DNA from: Candidatus Thorarchaeota archaeon SMTZ1-83
Lineage (GTDB): Archaea > Asgardarchaeota > Thorarchaeia > Thorarchaeales > Thorarchaeaceae
NCBI GenBank assembly: GCA_001563325.1
Contig: LRSK01000039.1
Coordinates: forward strand, 1-23,612
Reading direction: 5' to 3'
DNA length: 23,612 bases
Part shown: in pieces, positions 1 to 8,329 of the stretch
Position numbering within the stretch: position 1 is the stretch's first letter
Layout of the letters: the number at the start of each line of letters is the position of its first letter
The notes under the pieces: generated by a model
Told to the model about the DNA's origin: nothing
The model's input: the letters and a program-made list of their open reading frames with translations, nothing else
Databases searched by the model: none
Made by a program: the position numbers and the translations under genes

Positions 1-76
1 GAATGCAATCAGGGGTCTGAAGACCTTCATTCAGACCAAATATGTGGTCGAACTCACACCTATCAATTTTCAGACA

Positions 77-102
77 CCATGAAACAAACAACTGTTTCAT
101 GG
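77..102. repeat. Perfect inverted repeat (hairpin) over the end of the GNAT gene
   Basis: A 10-base arm (77-86, CCATGAAACA) pairs perfectly with 93-102 (TGTTTCATGG) across a 6-base loop. It overlaps the stop codon of the acetyltransferase gene on the minus strand. It could be a 3'-end hairpin, but no T-run follows on the minus strand, so termination is only a guess. The first 76 bases hold no gene that I can see. Confidence 0.4.
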
Positions 103-885
103 CATTTCCAATGCCTCTTTCACTACAGCCTCAACTTCCTTCACCGTCGCCATTCTCTTCATAACTGGTAACCCATTGACACAGACACCACGAGAGAGGC
201 CATACTCTTCGACAACAGCTCTATCATCTGTGTTGACTACCTCAAATCTGGCCCCGAATTTCTTCATGCTTCTCCGGACCTTATCAACCATCCATCCGGA
301 CCACGGACACTGGTTGTTGAACAAGACTTCAACAATTGGCTTGTCGTCCCTGTCAAGAATCCGAGTCTTCGGAAGAATAAGTGATGGTGTTTCGTCGCCG
401 CCCAGATTTAGATGGAGCAGTATACGGCTCTCGTCGCGGTCGGTGGCAGCAAAGCCGAACTTCTCGAAGAAGCTTGAAGGCATGTATGGCATGAAACCGA
501 ACCACCTGTCGCCGTCATACGCAAGGACACTCAACCCACCGAACTCTTCAGCCCTCTTTATGCAATGCTCCATTAGCGGTCTTGCCACTCCTGTACGCCA
601 GAAGGCCTCCACGACCCAGATGCAGTTGATGAATAATGACTTCGTGCCACTTACAGGCTCAGACGCGAGTTGAATGGGCAGATGTTCAATCAGACCCTTC
701 CTCTCTCCCTTGGGACCAAGAACAGCAGTCACCTGCAGCCCTTTTGGCATCATGGTTCTCAACCAGTCCTTACGTGCTTCCATCGCGGGTCTCATGATCT
801 CGCGCCACTTTGCCGGGACACTCGGGTCTAGGCAAATGTCTGCAACGATATCAAGATCCTCCTCAGACAGCAGACGAACATGCAT
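97..885 (-). CDS. GNAT N-acetyltransferase with C-terminal YoaP/thioredoxin-like domain
   Basis: The 262-residue protein has an N-terminal GNAT fold (about residues 1-155). It includes the segment VEAFWRTGVARPLMEHCIKR, which corresponds to the acetyl-CoA-binding R/Q-x-x-G-x-G/A region. The C-terminus (about 180-262) is a small thioredoxin/glutaredoxin-like domain with CPWSGW near residue 193, as in YoaP-like proteins; only one cysteine of a CxxC pair is present. The family is predicted to acetylate an unknown small molecule or protein. The ATG at 885 is preceded by GGTGAG with an 8-base spacer. It lies 61 bases after the cupin gene, so it may share that transcript or use a weak CTATAC box about 45 bases upstream. 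Domain call is good; substrate is unknown. Confidence 0.85.
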   Translation of the reverse strand: MHVRLLSEEDLDIVADICLDPSVPAKWREIMRPAMEARKDWLRTMMPKGLQVTAVLGPKGERKGLIEHLPIQLASEPVSGTKSLFINCIWVVEAFWRTGVARPLMEHCIKRAEEFGGLSVLAYDGDRWFGFMPYMPSSFFEKFGFAATDRDESRILLHLNLGGDETPSLILPKTRILDRDDKPIVEVLFNNQCPWSGWMVDKVRRSMKKFGARFEVVNTDDRAVVEEYGLSRGVCVNGLPVMKRMATVKEVEAVVKEALEMP

Positions 886-946
886 AGGTTTCTCTCACCG
901 GCTTGGTTCTCTACCCGAGGAACAAGTCAGTATAGTCTGTCAAGGA

Positions 947-1318
947 CTATTCCACTAGCTCTTCGGCATCCGGATACCAAGGAGGGGACACCATGCATAA
1001 GAACACTAGGTCTGTTTCGCCAGTGTTCTCGATGTACTGGACTCCCATTGGTGGAATGTAGACTGTGTCCCCGACGCTGACGTCTGACACCTCGTTGTCA
1101 ACGTGCACCCGTCCTTTACCTTGGAGTATGTAGTAGACTTCGGAGGCCTCGAAAAAGCGATGAGGTGCGGATGACTGGCCAGGTCCGATCATCGCATGAG
1201 CCAATGAATAGTCGAGTTTCAAATCGGGTTGGTCATGTCTAGGGTTCAGGAGTTCACGAAGAATCGTGCCGTCTAGAGCAACAATCTCCTCACAATCATT
1301 GAATCGTTTGACCAACAT
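947..1318 (-). CDS. Small single-domain cupin protein
   Basis: The 123-residue protein is a single beta-barrel cupin. Motif 1 is around residues 52-71 (PHRFFEASEVYYILQGKG) and motif 2 around 82-100 (GDTVYIPPMGVQYIENTG). In canonical metal cupins motif 1 is HxH...E and motif 2 ends in a histidine. Here the second histidine of motif 1 is Phe and the motif 2 histidine is Gln, so the usual four-ligand metal site is incomplete. The family includes isomerases, dioxygenases and sugar- or ligand-binding proteins, and function cannot be deduced. The ATG at 1318 has GGAGTGAT 5 bases upstream. It follows the acyl-CoA dehydrogenase by 25 bases, so the two are probably co-transcribed. Confidence 0.85.
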   Translation of the reverse strand: MLVKRFNDCEEIVALDGTILRELLNPRHDQPDLKLDYSLAHAMIGPGQSSAPHRFFEASEVYYILQGKGRVHVDNEVSDVSVGDTVYIPPMGVQYIENTGETDLVFLCMVSPPWYPDAEELVE

Positions 1319-1343
1319 GCTTCATCACTCCATGAGACGTCTT

Positions 1344-2543
1344 TCAGAAATCTGGAGGCTTCATGTTCACCCACTTTGGCAGCTCCTTCATTGCTGGTTC
1401 ATAGTCCTTGAGTACATGACGACCTAGTATCAGACGTTGGATCTCACTGGTCCCTTCGTAGATCTGGTAGAGTTTTGCATCGCGAAACAGCTTTTCAAGC
1501 GGGTATTGATCTATGTAGCCGTATCCACCATGGATTTGCACTGCCTCACTAGCTATCTCCATCGCCGCATCTGTTGCAAACGCCTTTGCGACACTTGCTG
1601 GCACGGTGGAATCTTCTTCGGTGTCAGTGGCCAAAGCGGCCTTGAGATACAGAACACGGGACGCTTCTATCTTCATGTACATCTCAGCCAGCTTGAACTG
1701 TATGACCTCGAACTCTCGAAGTTTCTGAGTGAATGCCTCTCTCTTGTTGACATACTCTCGCGCGTACTCCATAGCAGCCCTAGCAAGGCCCGTGGAGAAT
1801 GCCGCAATTGCAGGCCTTGTCATGGAGAACGTCTTCATGGCAATGGGGAATCCTGTGCCTTCTGAGCCTAGCAAGTTCTCTTCTGGGACCTTAGCATCAC
1901 GAAATATGACTGAGGATGTTGTGGATGCCTTGTGGCCCATCTTCTCGACCGGGCGGCCTGTCTTTACGCCGGGTGTGTCTGCATCGACAATGAATGCGCA
2001 AAGAGCCCTGTGCCTCTGCCTAGGGTCAAGGCTAGCAAACACTGTGAAATAGTCTGCATGAGGTGCATTGGTGATCCAAAATTTGGACCCGTTGATAACA
2101 TAATGCGAACCTTCTTTCTCAACTCTGGTCTGTATTCCAGCGACATCACTACCCATTCCGGGTTCTGAACACGCAAAGCTAATGAACTTCAAGTCCTCGG
2201 TGAGTGGCTTGAGATACTTATCCTTCTGTTCCTTGTTGCCGGCTACGAGAATGGGTTCCGCACCTAGTGTGTTGACATAGATGCTAGTGGTCATTCCAGC
2301 GCATCCGGCGGCCATCTCCTCCACTACTATGCATTGCTCCAGAACTCCCAATCCAAGTCCTCCATACTCTTTTGGAATGCTGAGGTTCATCAGACCTACC
2401 TCCCAGCACTTTCTGATGATAGGTAGTGGAAACTCGCCAGTCTTGTCGTAATAGTGAGCATAGGGAATCATGTACTCCTGGGCGAATTCCCTTGCCCCCA
2501 GCTGCAGTTTGAGCTGTTCCTTAGTCAGAGTAAAATCGACCAT
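1344..2543 (-). CDS. Acyl-CoA dehydrogenase (short/medium-chain type)
   Basis: The 399-residue protein has the standard length and layout of acyl-CoA dehydrogenases: N-terminal helical domain, middle beta domain, C-terminal helical domain. Visible motifs are CSEPGMGSD and FWITNAPHAD (flavin and substrate contacts) and the C-terminal IYEGTSEIQR. The last carries the catalytic-base glutamate (about residue 363) at the position used in medium-chain and butyryl-CoA dehydrogenases. Such enzymes oxidise acyl-CoA to trans-2-enoyl-CoA with FAD and normally pass electrons to ETF. No etfAB is in the window; the adjacent Hdr-type operon is a conceivable partner, by inference only. The ATG at 2543 lies 87 bases after the upstream gene. 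A TTATA-like box (about 2590-2598) in that gap may be its promoter. Chain-length specificity is not readable. Confidence 0.93.
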   Translation of the reverse strand: MVDFTLTKEQLKLQLGAREFAQEYMIPYAHYYDKTGEFPLPIIRKCWEVGLMNLSIPKEYGGLGLGVLEQCIVVEEMAAGCAGMTTSIYVNTLGAEPILVAGNKEQKDKYLKPLTEDLKFISFACSEPGMGSDVAGIQTRVEKEGSHYVINGSKFWITNAPHADYFTVFASLDPRQRHRALCAFIVDADTPGVKTGRPVEKMGHKASTTSSVIFRDAKVPEENLLGSEGTGFPIAMKTFSMTRPAIAAFSTGLARAAMEYAREYVNKREAFTQKLREFEVIQFKLAEMYMKIEASRVLYLKAALATDTEEDSTVPASVAKAFATDAAMEIASEAVQIHGGYGYIDQYPLEKLFRDAKLYQIYEGTSEIQRLILGRHVLKDYEPAMKELPKWVNMKPPDF

Positions 2544-2630
2544 TGTGCTCCCTCACTTTCTACAGTGGTAGAAGAAACAGTGACAGCGGTATAAGGCCAT
2601 TACTCAAGAGGGATGGTGAGCGATTGGTGC
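2544..2630 (-). promoter_or_regulatory. Possible promoter of the acyl-CoA dehydrogenase unit
   Basis: This 87-base gap is the largest inside the metabolic block. On the minus strand it contains GGCCTTATACCG (about 2588-2599), about 50 bases before the ATG, which is compatible with an archaeal TATA box plus short leader. GTGAGGGAG just before the start may serve as ribosome binding site. The evidence is only consensus likeness. Confidence 0.3.
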
Positions 2631-4898
2631 TCATTCCTGTGCTGTGATTTGACGTACTACCTCGGGCAGGCTCCATTTCAGATCGAGCTCCAATGCTCCG
2701 GGGGCAGGTCCTGGACATCGTCTCACACACGTACGACATCCGACACAGAGCCAGAGATCTACGTCAACTCTTCCGAAGCCGGGTGAGTCCTTCTCTAGGA
2801 CTATGTCGACATCTGGTTTCTTCGCGGCAAGGCTCCTCACAGTTCTGTAGAAGAGTGCCCTGTTGACTGGCAGTTCTCCGAGAGAGTCCTCAGAGAACTC
2901 AAAGAGTTCCTTTGCCTGAATCACGGGTCTTAGCTGGATTGCGTCCTCTGGGCAGGCAATCTCGCAAGACTTGCAGCCAAGACACTTCGATTGATCCCAT
3001 TCAATTGTACCGAAGCCCAGAAGGGGCGCATAGCCCATCATCGATCTGTACTCCTCCAAGACAGAGGGTACATCCACATCAATCAGGTCATCCAGGGTCA
3101 CTTTGGCACGAGTGCTAGGAATTCGTGTGCGTGTACGATATGTCAAGGAGACAGCCGTCTTTATCTTGTCTTCAACCCCGCCCAGCACAGATTCACCCAC
3201 GTTGATACCATCCACTGACACCTTAGTCAGTCTGTCACGACCTCTTGATAGGGTTTCTAGGGCATTGGCCAGCTTACCAATGTCCTCAGCCCGGAGATCA
3301 TCGAGAAGCGTTCTCACCTCCGCCTTGGCCTCAGTCAGTTGGAGAGCTTGACTGCTTGCGGTTTCCACTGCAATCTCAGCTTCGGTTGGCGTTCGGGGGA
3401 CATCAAATAGAACGTAACCGTGACTCTCGCCTGCAAGGGTGAGTAGTTCATCGCGTTTCATACGGAGTAGATGCTGTAATACTCTATTCTGGGGGATGTT
3501 CGTCTTCTTCGCAAGGTCCTCTGCAGTCATTGCACCTAACTCACGGATGAGGATCAGCATTGTTCCTCTCTCAAGCTCGCTGTCCAAATAGCTGGACATC
3601 ATATTCTCATAGACCTCTGGGTCCAACTTCTCCCCATAGACATTCGTGCCTGACACTAGACTCGGGCCCTTCTCCAAGGTTATCTTGAGTCTAAACCGTG
3701 CAAAGGCCTCCAGACCTGCAGACACAAGCAGGCGTAAGTCTTCGGAACTATCCGCACTCTGAAAACTCAAGACAGCCTCTGTTGCATCGTCGACTATACC
3801 ACGGAGATTGTTCATCGGGTCAGCCAATTGCGTTTCATCATATTGACCCAGTTTCTGTAGCCTCTCAAGTAGGGGCTCTAGTTGCTTCAGCGACCTTTCC
3901 ACTGATGACCTTATGTCGCCCTCAAGTGACTTGGACACCCCACGAATCTGTTGGACTATCTTCTTGAGTACTAACGTTGTCTTCGGAGTGGCTTCGAGCA
4001 CTCTGGAGAAGACGGGGGCATCACCATCGAGACCAATCATCTCGACTTCTCCCCTCTGAATCATACTCACAATAGCGGATTGGACGAGCGCGGGAGATTC
4101 CCTCATGAGCTGACCAATCTCAACGACCGTTCTTGAGCCCATCTTACTGAGGATGAACATAATCACGCCTCGTCTAAGCTCAGTGAGTATATTTCCAAGG
4201 ACAAGATCTGACGCACGGTCTTCATCTATCCGTTCCTCGCGAATGCCGCGTTTTACCTGTGCAGCAGTTCGCAGAAATGGTCCATATCGGGTCTTTGTGC
4301 CTAGTTTCTGAAGTGTATCCAATGCTAAAGTAACGTCTTTGCCAATCTCCGGCAAAGCGTCGGAAATGGATTCAATCAGTGACTCTAGTTCTGCATGCGC
4401 GGCCTCTGCCTCAGAATGTCTCTTGGACTCGTAGTCCTCCAAGACGGACTCAATCTGAGCAATCAGGTCTGGGAGCGGTTTCAGTACCTCTGCTAGGTCC
4501 ACAGCAGAATCAGATACTTCTGTGTCTTTGACACCCTCTAGGGCTTGAAGAGCAGACTGTAGTAGATCTAACAGACCTCGGACTGGACTTGTATCAAGTA
4601 TTGAACACGCCTTCTCAAGACTGACAATGGCCTCCCGGAGAACCGCCTTGTCAGAGATCTGTGATACAATATTGGATTTCTCTGCCGCCCGAAAGAACTC
4701 ATCGAAGTATGCATCTGGGAACGCGAGAATCTCGTCAGCTAGTGGTTCTAGCTCGCTTCTAAGGCTAGCAATCTCTTGACTCACCTTGCTGAGCGGGATT
4801 GCAGCTTCCTCCTTCAGGCCTCCAAGAGCAAGGATCATGTCCATCATGCGGCGTCTCTTGGGTGCCATGGCATCCAGCCCACTAGTCACCTTGGTCAC
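2631..4898 (-). CDS. Helical/winged-helix-repeat protein with C-terminal 2x[4Fe-4S] ferredoxin domain
   Basis: The 755-residue protein is of unrecognised type. Seen in sequence: long, highly charged helical stretches (about 1-235, 300-440 and 500-600) and two similar winged-helix-like blocks at about 240-300 and 441-500. Both blocks follow the pattern E-L-x-R-G, hydrophobic helix, G-x-x-T, helix, then a hydrophobic wing. A C-terminal ferredoxin domain has two complete CxxCxxCxxxCP sets (about 639-649 and 718-728). The start chosen is GTG at 4898. It overlaps the TGA of the HdrA-MvhD gene as GTGA and has GGAGGTGA at 4903-4910, which implies translational coupling; an earlier in-frame GTG at 4916 is less likely. 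As last gene of the hdr operon it is probably a redox partner or scaffold of the complex. A DNA- or protein-binding role for the winged helices is inference. Confidence 0.88.
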   Translation of the reverse strand: MTKVTSGLDAMAPKRRRMMDMILALGGLKEEAAIPLSKVSQEIASLRSELEPLADEILAFPDAYFDEFFRAAEKSNIVSQISDKAVLREAIVSLEKACSILDTSPVRGLLDLLQSALQALEGVKDTEVSDSAVDLAEVLKPLPDLIAQIESVLEDYESKRHSEAEAAHAELESLIESISDALPEIGKDVTLALDTLQKLGTKTRYGPFLRTAAQVKRGIREERIDEDRASDLVLGNILTELRRGVIMFILSKMGSRTVVEIGQLMRESPALVQSAIVSMIQRGEVEMIGLDGDAPVFSRVLEATPKTTLVLKKIVQQIRGVSKSLEGDIRSSVERSLKQLEPLLERLQKLGQYDETQLADPMNNLRGIVDDATEAVLSFQSADSSEDLRLLVSAGLEAFARFRLKITLEKGPSLVSGTNVYGEKLDPEVYENMMSSYLDSELERGTMLILIRELGAMTAEDLAKKTNIPQNRVLQHLLRMKRDELLTLAGESHGYVLFDVPRTPTEAEIAVETASSQALQLTEAKAEVRTLLDDLRAEDIGKLANALETLSRGRDRLTKVSVDGINVGESVLGGVEDKIKTAVSLTYRTRTRIPSTRAKVTLDDLIDVDVPSVLEEYRSMMGYAPLLGFGTIEWDQSKCLGCKSCEIACPEDAIQLRPVIQAKELFEFSEDSLGELPVNRALFYRTVRSLAAKKPDVDIVLEKDSPGFGRVDVDLWLCVGCRTCVRRCPGPAPGALELDLKWSLPEVVRQITAQE

Positions 4899-7063
4899 TC
4901 TGTCACCTCCATCCACTTGCCAGCAGTTCCGCGATGGACTGGTGTGGGACCAAGCTTCTGAGCACGCTTGACCATCTCCTCAATTGCACTTGTGAATCGA
5001 CTAGGTTCTGCACTGAACATCCTGAACATGTCGACCCGTTCGCCCTTCCAGCCAATTGCGTTCAGTATGTCACGAGCGACATCTACCTGAACCTGAGCAA
5101 TCTCATTGCCAGTACCGCCGATATGACACCGGTCGGTCTCACAGGCTGCAATCATGACTGTGCTGGCGCCTTGCTCAAAGGCCTTCAGAATGTCGATTAT
5201 TGAGACTCGTCCTGCACAGGGCACGGAGATCAACCGAGTGCTGGCAGGATACTCCATTCGACGCGCACCGACAATGTCGATAGTGGACACCGAACACTCC
5301 TCGCAATAGAAGCAGACAGTGATTGGATAATCAGGTCCAGCATCATCCAAGACTGTTTCAATCTCTGCCCAGAGTTGTTCATTGGAGAGAAAGTTGAGTT
5401 GTGTGGCCCCAGACGGACAGAGGCTTTGACACACCCCACAGGCATGGCAGTTCAGGGTGTCTATTGCGGCCTTGAACAGAATCTTGTCATCCTCTGCCTT
5501 CTCTTCGGCCTCTGTTTCTTCAATCATCAGAGGAACCCCCCGAGGACATTGTTGGGCACAAAGGCTACAGCCGACACAGTCGTCCACATCAAGTACTGCC
5601 CCGCGTGCGATCTTCTCTATCGTACCACCTCGCAGTTCGTTATGTAGAACTAGTGCTGCAGCTTGTGCGTCAGTCACTGCCTCAAACACGAACTGTGGAC
5701 GAGTCACTCCACCAGCCGCAACAACTCCGCGCCTGCGAGTTTCGGTTCTCCGAAGCTTGCCGTATAGCTCCTTCACGTGCCCATCTTCTTCCAATGCATA
5801 GCCGAGTGTTTCGGAGAGCTCAGCCAGCCCCTTTGGCGGCAGAATGGCAGTCGATAGGACCAAGAGGTCCGGAACGACCTCGAAATACTGATTCAGAAGG
5901 GAGTCGTAGACTTTGACATGGGTCTGTCCGTCATTTTCCCATACCGAACTGATTCTACCACGGACATAGTCAACACCCTTCTCTCTAGACTCTTTGTAGA
6001 TCATCTCATTCTCAAAGGGGACTCTAATGTCCATATAGACAATTGATACGTTGGCTTCAGGATTCTTCTTGAGGATCTCTAGGGAGTTGTCGATAGCAAA
6101 GGTGCAACATAGCTTGCTACAGTCGCGCTTGTAGTCCTCAGATCTGCTCCCCACGCACTGGACCATGACAACATCCTTGACAGGTTGACCATCCGAGGGG
6201 CGTACAAGTTCGTTCTTGGTGAGCATCTGCGACAACTCATACTGTGTCACCACGTCTGGATTCTTGCCGTAGCGATACTCATCCATCATATTGGGTTTGA
6301 ACTCTTCGAATCCAGTTGCCAAGACCACAGCTGATGTCTGAAGTTTCTTCTCCTCCTCTTCTTCAGCCTTCAGATAGTGTACTGTGAAATCCCCCATCTC
6401 TCCCTCTACGAACTTGACATTAGTCTTGGTCATGATCTCTACATTTTCATCGTTCTGAAGAGCTGCAAGCCTTCCACTCAGTACCTCCCGGCCCGACTTT
6501 CCTGTGGGAGCCACGATGGGGAGGTGAATAACATGTCCTCCAAGCTCCTCTTCGATCTCAAGAAGTGCGACCTGATAGCCCAGGTTTGACAGGCTAAGGG
6601 AGGCCTCCATGCCAGCAATCCCACCTCCAATTACCGTGACGTGGTTTGGAACCTCCTTCTTCTCAGATTGTAGAGGTTTTGAGAGCGACGAGCGTGCCAC
6701 AGCGCCTCTAATCATGTCAAATGTCTTCTTCGATGCCTCGGTAGAATCTGAATGCACCCAAGCTGAATGCTCACGAATGTTGACATAGACAATTCTTGAG
6801 GGGTCCTTGCCCATGGAGTTGAGATAGTGGTCAATCCTGGGCTGAATCTTCTGACTGGTACAGGCTGCAATCACAACTCTGCCTTCACTACTGTCAACTA
6901 GCTTGGCAACGTCTTCTAGACCCTGTTCTTGGCAGACCAGGTCATTGACTTTCACAGACTTGACAAGGTCGAGCTTGCCAGTTTCCTTCTCCAGGAAGTC
7001 ATAGTCCAGCTGAAGCTGTTTGCCGCAGGTGCAGAGAAGAACCGTCGACTTATCGCCCACCAT
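4895..7063 (-). CDS. hdrA: HdrA-MvhD fusion (QmoB-like): heterodisulfide reductase subunit A with C-terminal MvhD domain
   Basis: The 722-residue protein resembles HdrA/QmoB iron-sulfur flavoproteins. It has the HdrA N-terminal domain (1-125, with VVIAACTS and VNIREHSAWVH), an FAD-binding GGGIAGMEAS near 146-155, and the HdrA cysteine set DCSKLCC. Two ferredoxin clusters lie near 496-506 and 539-549. An MvhD domain (about 581-710) carries CFYCEEC, PCAGR and ACETDRCH. HdrA is the flavin site of electron bifurcation in Hdr complexes; MvhD domains carry electrons from a hydrogenase or dehydrogenase to HdrA. QmoB has the same HdrA+MvhD layout. The ATG at 7063 is 3 bases after the preceding stop and the end overlaps the next gene. 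The operon has no hydrogenase or formate dehydrogenase, so the electron donor is not visible. Confidence 0.93.
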   Translation of the reverse strand: MVGDKSTVLLCTCGKQLQLDYDFLEKETGKLDLVKSVKVNDLVCQEQGLEDVAKLVDSSEGRVVIAACTSQKIQPRIDHYLNSMGKDPSRIVYVNIREHSAWVHSDSTEASKKTFDMIRGAVARSSLSKPLQSEKKEVPNHVTVIGGGIAGMEASLSLSNLGYQVALLEIEEELGGHVIHLPIVAPTGKSGREVLSGRLAALQNDENVEIMTKTNVKFVEGEMGDFTVHYLKAEEEEEKKLQTSAVVLATGFEEFKPNMMDEYRYGKNPDVVTQYELSQMLTKNELVRPSDGQPVKDVVMVQCVGSRSEDYKRDCSKLCCTFAIDNSLEILKKNPEANVSIVYMDIRVPFENEMIYKESREKGVDYVRGRISSVWENDGQTHVKVYDSLLNQYFEVVPDLLVLSTAILPPKGLAELSETLGYALEEDGHVKELYGKLRRTETRRRGVVAAGGVTRPQFVFEAVTDAQAAALVLHNELRGGTIEKIARGAVLDVDDCVGCSLCAQQCPRGVPLMIEETEAEEKAEDDKILFKAAIDTLNCHACGVCQSLCPSGATQLNFLSNEQLWAEIETVLDDAGPDYPITVCFYCEECSVSTIDIVGARRMEYPASTRLISVPCAGRVSIIDILKAFEQGASTVMIAACETDRCHIGGTGNEIAQVQVDVARDILNAIGWKGERVDMFRMFSAEPSRFTSAIEEMVKRAQKLGPTPVHRGTAGKWMEVTE
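4903..4910 (-). promoter_or_regulatory. Strong ribosome binding site fixing the start of the ferredoxin-fusion gene
   Basis: GGAGGTGA on the minus strand lies inside the end of the HdrA-MvhD gene, 4-5 bases before a GTG that overlaps the TGA stop (GTGA). It selects 4898 over the upstream in-frame GTG at 4916 and indicates coupled translation. Confidence 0.7.
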
Positions 7064-7066
7064 TCA

Positions 7067-8317
7067 TCACTTCCTGCTCTGAAGGATTTTGCTGACCACA
7101 GCCCGTGCTTGGTTGACGCTCTCAGGGACCTCAGCGGGGCCAAGTGCCGTGCCACACGCGTACACGTGCTCAGCTGCTATTACCTCGTTCTCAGAAACTG
7201 AATCTAGGGGTGCAATATACCCACTAGCAGATTTGAGACCAAGTGCTTTCATCAATGCTTCTGCACCGTCTGGTGGCTCAAGGGCCGAGGAGAGTACAAG
7301 GAGGTCTATGTTGTATCTGAGGTAGTTGTCAAGGAGTGAGTCGTAGACAATCACATCGAGTGTGCTGTCTTCCTGTTCTTGCACTCGATGTATGCGACCC
7401 CGAATGAACTCCACTCCTGATTCACGAGCTTCTCGATAGTATCTCTCATGGCGATCGTATGTCCGGATATCCATGTAGACAACGCTGACCTTCGCACCAT
7501 CTCTTTCATTGGTGATGATATTTGCATGTTTGAGTGCGAATACGCAGCAGATCTTGGAGCAGAATGGATAGTAGTTCTCGTCCCTGCTGCCCACGCACTG
7601 AATCATCATCAAATTCTTGACTTGGGCACCATCGGAGGGGCGAACCAAAGCCCCCGATGTCGCTCCGTTGGGATCGAGTATCTTTGCTAGCTCTAGCTGA
7701 GTGATCACATTGGGAATCCTACCATATCCATATTCGTCAATGGCTATTGGCTGCATCTCATGATATCCGGTGGCAACCACAATGTCTGAGACATTGATAG
7801 TCTTCTCTGACGGGCTGGCATCTAGGTTGATTGCCTTGGTTGGACAATCCTCTGCGGCCTTCTTGGTCCCGTCATCAGCGTTATTGGGATCAAATACCAC
7901 AGCCTGCGGCTGACACTGGGGGGACAATAATCGGAAAGCATCTGAGAGCTCCAAACAGAGACCACACATCGTGCATTTCTTGGCATCTACATAGTTGGGA
8001 CCGACGTCAAGATTTACAACAAACTTGCCAGGTGATCCTGAGACCTCCTTGACTGTAGTATCTACCATGAGTTCGATGTTAGGCTGGTCAATCATTGCGC
8101 TCCGATAGAAGCACTTGCGGATTCCGGGACGCCAACTGTTTCCTTGGAAACAGTAGAAGCAGTCGTCTGTTGGGAAGGCCTTGTACAAGTCAAGTGCATT
8201 GCCACCGATTGTGGACTGCCGGTCAATTAGTATTGTCTTGATACCGTTGTCTGCCAATTCCACAGCGGCAGTCATGCCTGCTACGCCGGCACCAATGATT
8301 AGTACAGGACTGGCCAA
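7067..8317 (-). CDS. HdrA/QmoA-like iron-sulfur flavoprotein
   Basis: The 416-residue protein is a short HdrA homologue of QmoA length. It has an N-terminal FAD motif GAGVAGMTAA (about 9-18), a cysteine-containing segment (C53, C56, C69), and one four-Cys cluster CTMCGLC...CP (115, 118, 121, 158). It also has QCVGSR and the HdrA signature CSKICC (253-258). It lacks the N-terminal extension and C-terminal double ferredoxin of full HdrA. Paired with the HdrA-MvhD protein it mirrors QmoA plus QmoB, and with hdrBC it mirrors the qmoAB-hdrBC arrangement known from Gram-positive sulfate reducers. The start is TTG at 8317, because GAGGTG overlaps the hdrB stop 8-9 bases upstream. No aprAB or dsrAB genes are nearby, so a sulfate role is not indicated. 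Confidence 0.9.
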   Translation of the reverse strand: MASPVLIIGAGVAGMTAAVELADNGIKTILIDRQSTIGGNALDLYKAFPTDDCFYCFQGNSWRPGIRKCFYRSAMIDQPNIELMVDTTVKEVSGSPGKFVVNLDVGPNYVDAKKCTMCGLCLELSDAFRLLSPQCQPQAVVFDPNNADDGTKKAAEDCPTKAINLDASPSEKTINVSDIVVATGYHEMQPIAIDEYGYGRIPNVITQLELAKILDPNGATSGALVRPSDGAQVKNLMMIQCVGSRDENYYPFCSKICCVFALKHANIITNERDGAKVSVVYMDIRTYDRHERYYREARESGVEFIRGRIHRVQEQEDSTLDVIVYDSLLDNYLRYNIDLLVLSSALEPPDGAEALMKALGLKSASGYIAPLDSVSENEVIAAEHVYACGTALGPAEVPESVNQARAVVSKILQSRK

Positions 8318-8329
8318 ACTTGGTGCACC

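Noticed and set aside
14..49. Short inverted repeats (GGTCT/AGACC and GACCA/TGGTC) at the left edge
   Set aside because: Stems of five bases are expected by chance and no gene or T-run is attached.
1437..1865. Plus-strand open frame of 142 codons antisense to the acyl-CoA dehydrogenase
   Set aside because: It mirrors the coding strand of a clearly real gene and shows no family motif.
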